A stretch of 64,000 nucleotides of DNA from Romboutsia sp. CE17 (GTDB lineage Bacteria > Bacillota > Clostridia > Peptostreptococcales > Peptostreptococcaceae): the NCBI RefSeq assembly GCF_012317385.1, contig NZ_CP051144.1, positions 372,001 through 436,000 of the forward strand, given 5' to 3'. The notes under the pieces were generated by a model. It did not search any database and was not told where the DNA came from. It was given only the letters and a program-made list of their open reading frames with translations. Within the stretch, counting starts at the first letter, position 1, and each line of letters starts with the position of its first letter. The position numbers were made by a program, and so were the translations under genes. Positions 43,480 to 51,086 of the stretch are shown one piece after another.

Positions 43480-43507
43480 TTGACTGTAAAAAAATATAAA
43501 CTATAAT
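43480..43507 (+). promoter_or_regulatory. promoter of the aromatic leader and pheA operon
   Basis: TTGACT (43480-43485), 16 bases, TATAAT (43502-43507). It places the start about 40 bases before the leader-peptide ATG and 400 bases before pheA. Confidence 0.75.
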
Positions 43508-43553
43508 TATATCAACAATAAATATTAAGATAATAAATTAAGGAGATAAGAGT

Positions 43554-43709
43554 ATGAATAATAATATTGGGAAAATAGCAGAAATACAATTATATAGCTT
43601 TTTTAACTTTTTATTCTGGGGCTATTGTTTTGGCGCTAGCTATTTTTTCTGCAAAAATAAATATAACTATTTTTCTAATGAGTTTTCATACTATGAAAAT
43701 TTTAATTAA
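43554..43709 (+). CDS. aromatic-rich leader peptide upstream of pheA-aroF-tyrA (51 aa)
   Basis: The ATG follows AAGGAG by 8 bases and begins a 51-codon frame ending TAA at 43709. Of 51 residues, 10 are Phe, 7 Tyr and 1 Trp, clustered as YSFFNFLFWGYCFGASYFFC and then YNYFSNEFSYYENF. No membrane or enzyme family fits. A terminator follows at 43741 and the phenylalanine/tyrosine operon at 43913. This is the layout of a translation-dependent attenuator in which ribosome stalling at Phe/Tyr codons reports on charged tRNA. Two Tyr/Phe-codon stretches (AGCTTTTTT at 43596-43604 and AGCTATTTTTT at 43638-43648) can pair with the 5' arm of the terminator. The composition is directly visible. The mechanism is inferred. 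Confidence 0.75.
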   Translation: MNNNIGKIAEIQLYSFFNFLFWGYCFGASYFFCKNKYNYFSNEFSYYENFN

Positions 43710-43740
43710 TTTCTATATAAATAAATTTATAGAAAATATT

Positions 43741-43768
43741 AAAAAGAGCTCATTTGAGTTCTTTTTTT
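43741..43768 (+). terminator. attenuator terminator between leader peptide and pheA
   Basis: AAAAAGAGCTCA (43741-43752) pairs with TGAGTTCTTTTT (43755-43766, inner pairs opening to form the loop), ending in a seven-T run. A small hairpin TTTCTATA / TATAGAAA (43710-43717 with 43728-43735) directly follows the leader stop codon. Confidence 0.85.
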
Positions 43769-43776
43769 AATTTTAA

Positions 43777-43819
43777 GGATTTTATAATTTATCTGGTTTG
43801 TGGATAAATTATAAAATCC
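43777..43819 (+). repeat. perfect 17-bp hairpin in the pheA leader
   Basis: GGATTTTATAATTTATC (43777-43793) is the exact inverted repeat of 43803-43819, with a 9-base loop. It has no T run after it, so it is not a simple terminator. Confidence 0.8.
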
Positions 43820-43821
43820 AA

Positions 43822-43887
43822 CTGCTTAAAGGAGCAACGGACCTGTTTCTCAAGGTCGTTGGCGACATGAGCGGAGCGAATTTTTTA
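43822..43887 (+). other. GC-rich structured segment before pheA, ending in a T run
   Basis: About half G+C in a region near 20%. AAC(G)GACC pairs with GGTCGTT (43837-43844 with 43854-43860) around a 10-base loop, with GCT/AGC able to close outside it. The segment ends GAGCGGAGCGAATTTTTT. It could be a second attenuation element, an RNA-binding site or foreign DNA. I could not assign it to a known RNA family, and it lacks the T-box UGGNA core. Confidence 0.5.
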
Positions 43888-43912
43888 TGAAAATACAAGA
43901 GGGGTTGATATT

Positions 43913-45049
43913 ATGGATACACTAGAATGCTATAGACTAGAAATAGATGAAATTGATAAGCAGATGACTAGCTTATTTGAAAAGAGAATGAACCTTTCAA
44001 AAAAAATATGTGAATATAAAATTAAAAAAAATATGCCAGTGTATCAAAAGGACAGAGAGGATAAAGTTATAAAAAAGAATATATCTTATTTAAAGGATAA
44101 AGATTATGAGCTTTTTTTGAAGAACTATTATACTAATATAATGTATCTAAGTAGATTAATTCAAAATAAGATTATAAATAAAAAAGAATTTAAGTTTAAG
44201 GATATAGTACCAAAGGTAAAGTATGAAAATTATAGAATTGGTTATCAAGGGGTAAGTGGATCTTTTAGCGAAGAAGCAATGAATATTTATTTTAAAGAAA
44301 CAATTAGTTCCAAGCATTATTCAAACTTTGAAGATCTTTTTATAGCTTTAAAAGGTAATGAAATTGATTATGCAATTATTCCTGTAGAGAATTCATCAAC
44401 AGGTGGAATAAGCAAAGTATACGATTTATTAAATAAATATGATTTTTATATTGTTGGGGAAGAGTGTATAAAGATAAATCAAAATTTAGTTGGAATAAAA
44501 GGAAGTGAGATAGAAGATATAAAGGAAGTTTATTCTCATCCTCAAGGATTTGAACAAAGTAGTGAATTTTTTACACAATATAATAAATTAAAGTTAATAC
44601 CATATTCAAATACAGCTATATCAGCAAAACTAGTGAGCGAGTTAAATGATAAATCAAAGGCAGCTATTGCATCTGATAAAGCAGCTAAAATTTATAATTT
44701 AGATATTATAAAAGAGAATATAAATGATATTGAAGACAACTATACGAAGTTTGCTATTATAGGTAAAGATTTAGAACTAAATAGTAATTGTAATAAATCA
44801 AGTATGATTTTTTCTATAGAGCATGAAGTAGGTAGTTTATATAATATACTAGGTTACTTTGCAAGACATAATATAAATCTAACTAAGATAGAGTCAAGAC
44901 CGATAAAGAATACTCCATGGAAGTATTTATTTTATGTAGATATTGAAGGTAATATTAATGATTCAAATGTAATAGATTCAATAGAAATAGTAAAAGAAGA
45001 ATGTGAGTATTTTAAATTTTTAGGTAGCTACCCAAAGTGTAAAATTTAA
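43913..45049 (+). CDS. pheA: chorismate mutase / prephenate dehydratase (P-protein)
   Basis: The 378-residue bifunctional enzyme makes phenylpyruvate from chorismate. Chorismate mutase (1-85) shows RLEIDEIDKQMTSLFEKRM and PVYQKDRE. Prephenate dehydratase (about 107-285) shows GYQGVSGSFSEEA, IPVENSSTGGI and HPQGFEQS. The late NYTKF motif has Lys where most family members have Arg (TRF). The ACT domain (about 295-375) has the Phe-binding ESRP motif, so feedback inhibition by Phe is expected. GAGGGG lies 10 bases before the ATG. It is the first gene of pheA-aroF-tyrA. Confidence 0.95.
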   Translation: MDTLECYRLEIDEIDKQMTSLFEKRMNLSKKICEYKIKKNMPVYQKDREDKVIKKNISYLKDKDYELFLKNYYTNIMYLSRLIQNKIINKKEFKFKDIVPKVKYENYRIGYQGVSGSFSEEAMNIYFKETISSKHYSNFEDLFIALKGNEIDYAIIPVENSSTGGISKVYDLLNKYDFYIVGEECIKINQNLVGIKGSEIEDIKEVYSHPQGFEQSSEFFTQYNKLKLIPYSNTAISAKLVSELNDKSKAAIASDKAAKIYNLDIIKENINDIEDNYTKFAIIGKDLELNSNCNKSSMIFSIEHEVGSLYNILGYFARHNINLTKIESRPIKNTPWKYLFYVDIEGNINDSNVIDSIEIVKEECEYFKFLGSYPKCKI

Positions 45050-45071
45050 AAATTTTGAGGAGGTAATATAT

Positions 45072-46085
45072 ATGATTGTGGTTATGAATTCAGGATATAC
45101 AAAACAAGAAATGGATGAGATTGTTGAGCATATTAAAAGTAAAGGTGTAAAAATAGATGTATGTGAAGGAAGTGCTAAGTGTGTAATAGGAATCATAGGG
45201 GATACAACTAATATAGATTCAGATGAGATTTTATCTTTTAGATATGTTGATAAGGTACTAAAGGTACAAGAGCCATTTAAAAAAGCGAATAGGTTGTTTA
45301 AAGCTGAAAGCACAGTAATAGACGTAGAAGGAAGTAAAATTGGAGGAAATGCTCTTGGTATAATAGCAGGACCTTGTTCAGTTGAATCAGAAGAACAAAT
45401 TATAGGTATAGCAAGAAGTGTAAAAAAATCAGGTGCTAATTTTTTGAGAGGAGGAGCATTTAAACCTAGAACTTCTCCATATAGTTTTCAGGGAATGGAA
45501 ATGGAAGGTTTAAAGTTACTAAAGCTTGCAAAGCAAGAGACCGGTTTACCTATAGTAACAGAGCTTATGTCAACTGATTATATTGATAAATTTGTAGATG
45601 AGGTTGACGTAATACAAATTGGAGCTAGAAATATGCAAAATTTTGATTTGCTAAAACAAGTAGGGAAAACAGATAAACCTATACTACTAAAAAGAGGTCT
45701 ATCAGCAACTATAGAAGAGTGGCTTATGAGTGCGGAATATATAATGGCAGGTGGAAATGAAAATGTAATTTTATGTGAAAGAGGAATAAGAACATTTGAA
45801 ACTTACACAAGGAATACTTTAGACTTAAGTGCAATACCTATTGTAAAGAGGCTTTCTCATTTACCAGTAATAGTAGATCCTAGCCATGCATCAGGCGATT
45901 GGAGATTAGTAGAGCCTATGTCAAAAGCTGCAATACTTGCAGGTTGTGATGGTCTTATGATAGAAGTTCATAATAATCCTCAGAATGCACTATGCGATGG
46001 TCAACAGTCAATAAAACCTAATAAGTTTGATTCATTGATGGAAAAAGTAAAGATATTGGGAGAAATAGAAGGTAAAACAATATGA
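45072..46085 (+). CDS. aroF: 3-deoxy-7-phosphoheptulonate (DAHP) synthase
   Basis: The 337-residue type I-beta DAHP synthase joins phosphoenolpyruvate and erythrose-4-phosphate, the first step of aromatic synthesis. A ferredoxin-like regulatory domain (about 1-70) precedes the barrel, as in Thermotoga-type enzymes inhibited by Phe/Tyr. Barrel motifs include IAGPCSVESEEQ, FLRGGAFKPRTSPYSFQG, LLKRG and PVIVDPSHASG. GAGGAGG precedes the ATG. Its stop overlaps the tyrA ATG. Confidence 0.96.
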   Translation: MIVVMNSGYTKQEMDEIVEHIKSKGVKIDVCEGSAKCVIGIIGDTTNIDSDEILSFRYVDKVLKVQEPFKKANRLFKAESTVIDVEGSKIGGNALGIIAGPCSVESEEQIIGIARSVKKSGANFLRGGAFKPRTSPYSFQGMEMEGLKLLKLAKQETGLPIVTELMSTDYIDKFVDEVDVIQIGARNMQNFDLLKQVGKTDKPILLKRGLSATIEEWLMSAEYIMAGGNENVILCERGIRTFETYTRNTLDLSAIPIVKRLSHLPVIVDPSHASGDWRLVEPMSKAAILAGCDGLMIEVHNNPQNALCDGQQSIKPNKFDSLMEKVKILGEIEGKTI

Positions 46086-46915
46086 AAATAGTCATAGTTG
46101 GGTTAGGAGTTATTGGAGGCTCTTTTGCAATGGCACTTAGAGAATCAGGGTATAATGAAATTTATGGCATTGATATAGATGAAAAAACTATAAAAAAGGC
46201 TATTGAAATGAATCTTATAAAAGATGGATCAACTAATGGAGAGTATTTATTAAAGAATGCTGATTTAGTTATAATATCTATTTATCCAAAACTTATAAAA
46301 AAATTTATAAAAGAAAATAATCATAATTTTAAAGATGGGTCTATAATAACTGACACAACTGGTATTAAGAGACTATTTATAAATGAGATTAGAGATGTAA
46401 TACCCAAAAATGTAGATTTTATATTTGGTCACCCAATGGCTGGAAGAGAAAAAAAGGGATTAGATTTTGCTAGCAAAGATGTATTTAAAAATGCTAATTA
46501 TATATTGGTAGATACTGAGTACAATAAGAGTAAGAATATAGATATATTAGAAAATATAATATATTCCATAGGATTTTCTAAAATCAAAAAGGTAAGCTCT
46601 CAATTTCATGACGAAATAATTTCTTTTACATCTCAACTTCCCCATGTTTTGTCAGTAGCATTGATAAATAGCGATGAAGAAGGAAGAGAAACTGGAGATT
46701 ATATTGGAGATAGTTATAGAGACTTAACCAGAATAGCAAACATAAATGAAGATTTGTGGTGTGAACTATTTATGGGAAATAAGGAAAATCTTTTGAATTC
46801 TATAGATAGATTTATTAATCAGCTATATTGCTTAAAAGAGTCCATAGAAAATAATAATGATAGTTTTTTAATTGAACAATTTAGAAAAGCATCTAAACGA
46901 AGACAAAAATTATAA
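46082..46915 (+). CDS. tyrA: prephenate dehydrogenase
   Basis: The 277-residue NAD(P)-dependent enzyme converts prephenate to 4-hydroxyphenylpyruvate for tyrosine. The nucleotide-binding GLGVIGGSFAMAL, the HPMAGREKKGLDFA motif with the catalytic His region, and SQLPHVLSVAL are present. There is no ACT domain. It overlaps aroF by four bases (ATGA type), so it is translationally coupled. No other shikimate genes are in the window. Confidence 0.95.
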   Translation: MKIVIVGLGVIGGSFAMALRESGYNEIYGIDIDEKTIKKAIEMNLIKDGSTNGEYLLKNADLVIISIYPKLIKKFIKENNHNFKDGSIITDTTGIKRLFINEIRDVIPKNVDFIFGHPMAGREKKGLDFASKDVFKNANYILVDTEYNKSKNIDILENIIYSIGFSKIKKVSSQFHDEIISFTSQLPHVLSVALINSDEEGRETGDYIGDSYRDLTRIANINEDLWCELFMGNKENLLNSIDRFINQLYCLKESIENNNDSFLIEQFRKASKRRQKL

Positions 46916-47011
46916 ATTGTATATAATAAAGTTGCTATAAGAAGAGGAGAACTCTAATTGGTATAGAACTAATTAAATAAATTTATAATTTAAATTTTTA
47001 GGGGGATTACC

Positions 47012-47233
47012 ATGAGGGAAAAAGTTACAGAAGTACTTGAAAAAGTTAGGCCTGTTCTTCAAAGAGACGGTGGAGATGTTGAATTAGTAGATGTAAATGA
47101 AGATGGAATTGTATTAGTTAGATTAAAAGGGGCTTGTCAAGGATGTCCAGGTTCAACAATGACTATAAAAGCTGTAATTGAAAATTTATTAGTTAAAGAA
47201 GTTCCAGGTGTAAAACAAGTAATAGGTATATAA
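47012..47233 (+). CDS. NifU C-terminal-like iron-sulfur scaffold protein
   Basis: The 73-residue protein consists of the NifU C-terminal domain alone: [17 protein letters not shown] and the cluster-binding CQGCPGS (CxxC) followed by [10 protein letters not shown]. It may hold or transfer Fe-S clusters. RBS GGGGG precedes the ATG. It lies 96 bases after tyrA and has its own terminator, so it may be independent. Confidence 0.9.
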   Translation: MREKVTEVLEKVRPVLQRDGGDVELVDVNEDGIVLVRLKGACQGCPGSTMTIKAVIENLLVKEVPGVKQVIGI

Positions 47234-47247
47234 TTATAAAACTTATA

Positions 47248-47276
47248 GGACAGTGTATATTTAACTGTCCTTTTTA
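47248..47276 (+). terminator. intrinsic terminator after the NifU-like gene
   Basis: AGGACAGT (47248-47255) with ACTGTCCT (47264-47271), then TTTTATAT. Confidence 0.88.
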
Positions 47277-47360
47277 TATATCTAGTAGTGGTAAAATAAT
47301 AAATTAAGCATATTAATAATTAAGAACATTAAAATTAATTATGATATTAGGAGGAAGCTT

Positions 47361-48218
47361 ATGAATTGGAGAGATTACTCTAAAGATATAGACTTATTTG
47401 AAGAATTTAATAAAGATGTAAAGCTTATGTCAAAATTAGAAAAATATAGAGCAGTTAGAGTATTAATTGATTATTTTTCAAGAGCTGGTATTTGGGATAT
47501 AAATACATTACCGGATACATATGATTTACGAAGAAGAGTTCTTCAAGGGCTTCTAAATGTATATCCGCCACAAAAGATTGATTCTACGTATCTTGAATTA
47601 CTTGAAAGATTATTATTAACAGAATCTAAAGAGAAAGATATTACGAATGTAGAAGATATTTTAGAAGTAGATAAAGATATTGCTATATTTACAGGAGATA
47701 TCACTACAATAAAAGCTGATGCAATTGTTAATGCAGCTAATAGTAATCTATTAGGTTGTATACAACCATTACATACATGTATAGATAATGCAATTCATTC
47801 ATCTGCAGGTCCTAGATTAAGGGAAGATTGCAATAAAATAATAAAAAGGCAAGGTCATCTAGAATATACAGGATCAGCAAAAATTACAAGAGGATACTGT
47901 TTACCATCTAAATATATAATTCATACAGTTGGTCCAATTGTTTCTAGTAATGTAGTTACTAAAGAGCAAGAAAAGCAATTAGCTTCTTGTTATAAATCTT
48001 GTCTTGATATATCAAAGGACATAGATGATATAAAAAATATAGTTTTCTGTTGTATATCTACAGGAGCTTTTGGGTATCCAAAAGAAGATGCAGCTAAAAT
48101 AGCTATAAATACAGTTAGACATTGGAAATATAATAATGCAGATAAAGATATAAAGATAATATTTAATGTATTTAGTGATAATGATGAAGAAATATACAGA
48201 AAGCTTTTAATGGAATAA
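47361..48218 (+). CDS. zinc-dependent macrodomain protein-ADP-ribose hydrolase
   Basis: The 285-residue protein has an N-terminal helical region (1-105) and a macrodomain (about 110-285). GDITTIKADAIVNAANSNLLG and ISTGAFGYP bind ADP-ribose. LGCIQPLHTCIDNAIH carries the Cys-His-Cys ligands of the Zn-macro subgroup, which removes ADP-ribose from modified proteins. In some pathogens these sit beside SirTM, GcvH-L and lipoate ligase genes. None of those is adjacent, so the target is unknown. GGAGG precedes the ATG. Confidence 0.9.
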   Translation: MNWRDYSKDIDLFEEFNKDVKLMSKLEKYRAVRVLIDYFSRAGIWDINTLPDTYDLRRRVLQGLLNVYPPQKIDSTYLELLERLLLTESKEKDITNVEDILEVDKDIAIFTGDITTIKADAIVNAANSNLLGCIQPLHTCIDNAIHSSAGPRLREDCNKIIKRQGHLEYTGSAKITRGYCLPSKYIIHTVGPIVSSNVVTKEQEKQLASCYKSCLDISKDIDDIKNIVFCCISTGAFGYPKEDAAKIAINTVRHWKYNNADKDIKIIFNVFSDNDEEIYRKLLME

Positions 48219-48280
48219 ACTAAAGATAATAATAGCTAAAGGTATTTAATATCTTTAGCTATTATTATCTTTAGTTGTTT
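48218..48280. terminator. very long bidirectional terminator hairpin
   Basis: A perfect 24-bp stem, AACTAAAGATAATAATAGCT... (48218-48241) with 48253-48276, and an 11-base loop, between two convergent genes. Its 5' arm overlaps the macrodomain stop codon. Confidence 0.85.
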
Positions 48281-49207
48281 TTAAAAATCACTAATAATTT
48301 TACCTGTATCACTTATATCATATCCACCTAGACCTTTAATTTCATTTTTGAACTCAATTGAATTAATAATAGAAAGAATAGACTTATAAGTACAGCTAGA
48401 TAAATGCTCTTTCTTTATAACTAAATCATATCTCTCTTTTTGAAGTGGAATGAAGTCTATAGAATTAACTTGTAATGCAACTTTTTCATTTCCTACGCCT
48501 ACATCTGCAGAACCTCTAGAAACTACACTAGAAATACTTAGATGTGAAGATTCTTCATCTGTATATCCATTTATATCAGATGAGCTTATATTTAAAATTC
48601 TTAACTTTTCATCAATTAAAATTCTAGTACCAGAACCTTTTTCTCTATTTATAAACTTAACATCATTTTTTGTTAAATCAGACCAGGTATTAATGTTTTT
48701 AGGATTACCTTTAGCAACATAGAATCCTTGTATTCTATAAGCTAAATTTATTAAAGTACAAGGTATACCAGGTAGAAGTTTTTTTATAAAGCTTGAGTTA
48801 TACTCATCAAGATCTCCATCCCATAAATGTGTTGAAGATATAGAAACTCTATCATGATAGAGTTCATACAAACCATTATAACTACCTATATGCGATCTAA
48901 GTACTGATATATTTTTTATATTTTTTTCTATATGTTTGGCTAATATATCTAAGATTATATCTTGTCCGGAAATAATTATTGTTTTATTATCTACCTTATC
49001 TTGGTGTGCAGGTGTATTATTTATTACAGTATATTTATTCTTTTGAAAATTAATATAATTTTCTACGTCTACTAAATCAACTCGAATTTTTTTTCCAATT
49101 TTATAAGATGGAAGTTCTCCTCTTTTTATTAATTCATATACTGTATTTTTAGTGATTTTTAGTAAATCAGCGACTTCAACTGGTGTTAAAGATGATTGTA
49201 GTTTCAT
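48281..49207 (-). CDS. excisionase-type HTH regulator with periplasmic-binding-like domain
   Basis: The 308-residue cytoplasmic protein joins a MerR/excisionase-like HTH (LTPVEVADLLKITKNTVYELIKRGELPSYKIGKK in residues 7-40, quoted in part) to a PBP_like domain (about 75-300; PF12727 type). The latter shows SSTHLWDGDLDEYN, QGFYVAKGNPKNI, REKGSGTR and SRGSADVGVGNE. Proteins of this kind are annotated as molybdate/tungstate or cofactor-responsive regulators. No mod or moa genes are adjacent, so the ligand is unknown. GGGAGG precedes the ATG. Confidence 0.88.
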   Translation of the reverse strand: MKLQSSLTPVEVADLLKITKNTVYELIKRGELPSYKIGKKIRVDLVDVENYINFQKNKYTVINNTPAHQDKVDNKTIIISGQDIILDILAKHIEKNIKNISVLRSHIGSYNGLYELYHDRVSISSTHLWDGDLDEYNSSFIKKLLPGIPCTLINLAYRIQGFYVAKGNPKNINTWSDLTKNDVKFINREKGSGTRILIDEKLRILNISSSDINGYTDEESSHLSISSVVSRGSADVGVGNEKVALQVNSIDFIPLQKERYDLVIKKEHLSSCTYKSILSIINSIEFKNEIKGLGGYDISDTGKIISDF

Positions 49208-49470
49208 AGTAATTCCTCCCTTATAAAATATTTTAACATGATTAAATCAATAAGTTAAAATATAAAAATAAAAAAAGCAAAGTTTAATGATTTCTTAGAT
49301 GAATAGTGAATATAATTTTAAATTAATAAGAATAATTTACAACTATTATCATATGTATTAGAAAATAGTAATTATATTGTCATCTCATATAGAACTAATT
49401 ATAGTAAAATATAGATATACACTTAAGTATTTAAGAGACTTTTATAAATAAAAAAGAAAGAGGGATGAGA

Positions 49471-49899
49471 TTGAAACTGATATGGTTAGTAGTAGCATTA
49501 ATATTTGGAGTTGGAGAATTGCTAACAACGAGTTTAACTTTAATATGGTTTAGTATAGGGGCGTTGATAGTATTAGTTTTGAGTAGTTTTATAAAAAGTA
49601 TACTACTTCAAGTTTTTATATTTTCGATAATATCGATATCTCTTTTAGTAGTAGCTACGAAAAAGATTGTCAAAAAAGATGAAAATTATAAGTATGAAAC
49701 CAATCTACAAGGTGTTTTATCTAAAAAAGGGGTTGTAAAAGAAGAAATTCTTCCATACCAAACAGGTATAGTAGTTATTGATAGAGAAGAATGGAGCGCT
49801 ATAAGCATAAATAATGAAAAAATAGATAAAGGTTCTACTGTCGATGTAATCAAAATAGAGGGAGTAAAACTAGTTGTTAAATGTGCAACTAATGAATAA
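49471..49899 (+). CDS. NfeD-family membrane protein
   Basis: An ATG at 49465 follows GAGGG without a spacer. The TTG at 49471 is correctly spaced, giving 142 residues. Three membrane segments (about 3-70) are followed by an OB-fold tail (LQGVLSKKGVVKEEI, DREEWSAIS). NfeD proteins pair with SPFH proteins, as here (next gene, 30 bases on), and affect membrane microdomains. Confidence 0.88.
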   Translation: MKLIWLVVALIFGVGELLTTSLTLIWFSIGALIVLVLSSFIKSILLQVFIFSIISISLLVVATKKIVKKDENYKYETNLQGVLSKKGVVKEEILPYQTGIVVIDREEWSAISINNEKIDKGSTVDVIKIEGVKLVVKCATNE

Positions 49900-49929
49900 A
49901 TTTAAATATAAAAGGAGGAGTAAAATAAA

Positions 49930-50922
49930 TTGTTTAAAATATTATTAATAGTAGTATTAGTTTTAGTAGTGGCTTTAATGAGTTTAAAGTATGTTAGAGT
50001 AATCAAACAGTCAAAAGTAGGAATAGTAATGAGGCTTGGGAAATTTCTTAAGATAGCAGACACAGGGGTTCATTTTTTAGTTCCATTTTTAGATAATATG
50101 GCATACATAATTGATTTAAGAGAAATTGTTATAGATTTTCCACCACAACCAGTTATAACAAAAGATAATGTAACTATGCAAATTGATACAGTGGTTTATT
50201 ATCAAATAACAGATCCTGCAAGATATGTTTTTGAGATAGCAAATCCAATATCGGCAATAGAGAATTTAACAGCAACAACATTAAGAAATATAATTGGAGA
50301 GCTAGACTTAGATGAGACTCTAACATCTAGAGATTTAATAAATACAAAAATGAGATCTATATTAGATGATGCAACTGATAAGTGGGGAATAAAAGTAAAT
50401 AGAGTTGAACTTAAAAACATAATGCCACCAGAAGATATTCAAGTTGCAATGGAAAAACAGATGAGAGCAGAAAGAGAAAGAAGAGAGTCAATATTACAAG
50501 CAGAAGGTAATAAAGCATCTTTGATATTACAAGCAGAAGGTGAAAAACAGTCTGCAATACTTAGAGCAGAAGCCAAAAAAGAAGCTATGATTAGAGAAGC
50601 AGAAGGTGAAAAAGAATCAGCTATACTTAGAGCAGAAGGTGAAGCTGAGTCTATTAAAAAAATAGCTGTAGCAAAGGCCGAAGGTGAAGCAGAAGTTATA
50701 GTTAGAGTACAAAAAGCTACTGCACAAGGAATGATGGATGTATTTAAGGCTATGAAGGATTCTAATATAGATGATAATATGCTAGCATTAAAATCAATGG
50801 AAGCTTTAGAAAAGGTAGCACAAGGAGATTCAACAAAGATAGTATTACCATCAGATGCAGTTAATATATTAGGAACATTTAAAGGAATAAAAGAAGTTTT
50901 ATCTGATGAAAATAGTAAATAA
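49930..50922 (+). CDS. SPFH/band-7 (stomatin/QmcA-like) membrane protein
   Basis: The 330-residue protein starts at TTG after GGAGG. An N-terminal membrane anchor (2-22) is followed by the SPFH domain (about 25-190; KQSKVGIVMRLGKFL, IDTVVYYQI, LDETLTSRD). A long Ala/Glu-rich coiled coil comes next (about 190-275), built from imperfect AEGEKxSAILRAE repeats visible at both protein and DNA level. A short C-terminal region has ALEKVAQGDSTKIVLP. It forms oligomeric membrane scaffolds with NfeD partners. Confidence 0.92.
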   Translation: MFKILLIVVLVLVVALMSLKYVRVIKQSKVGIVMRLGKFLKIADTGVHFLVPFLDNMAYIIDLREIVIDFPPQPVITKDNVTMQIDTVVYYQITDPARYVFEIANPISAIENLTATTLRNIIGELDLDETLTSRDLINTKMRSILDDATDKWGIKVNRVELKNIMPPEDIQVAMEKQMRAERERRESILQAEGNKASLILQAEGEKQSAILRAEAKKEAMIREAEGEKESAILRAEGEAESIKKIAVAKAEGEAEVIVRVQKATAQGMMDVFKAMKDSNIDDNMLALKSMEALEKVAQGDSTKIVLPSDAVNILGTFKGIKEVLSDENSK

Positions 50923-50963
50923 AGTAAGAAAAATTGAAGTTTAATAAAATATTATAAATAAAA

Positions 50964-50994
50964 AAGAGGGAACTTATTAGTTTCTTCTTTTTTC
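50964..50994 (+). terminator. intrinsic terminator after the SPFH gene
   Basis: AAGAGGGAACT (50964-50974) with AGTTTCTTCTT (50979-50989, two G-T pairs) then TTTTT. Confidence 0.8.
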
Positions 50995-51086
50995 TTTATA
51001 TAAGAAAAATGATATTTTATAAATTAATAGCAAGAAAATTAAAAAAGGATTTTTCTATTAATAGGAGAATTAAAACATAATGCAGA

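Noticed and set aside
43510-43912. T-box riboswitch before pheA
   Set aside because: No AGGGUGGNACCGCG core or stem-loop I AGUA/GAA motif was found; the aromatic leader peptide explains the leader better.
48218-48276. 24-bp perfect inverted repeat as a MITE
   Set aside because: It lies exactly between two convergent stop codons, has no target duplication and fits a long bidirectional terminator.
50460-50720. Direct DNA repeats in the SPFH gene as a possible CRISPR or VNTR
   Set aside because: The repeats are imperfect and in frame, encoding the AEGEK coiled-coil heptads; they are protein repeats.
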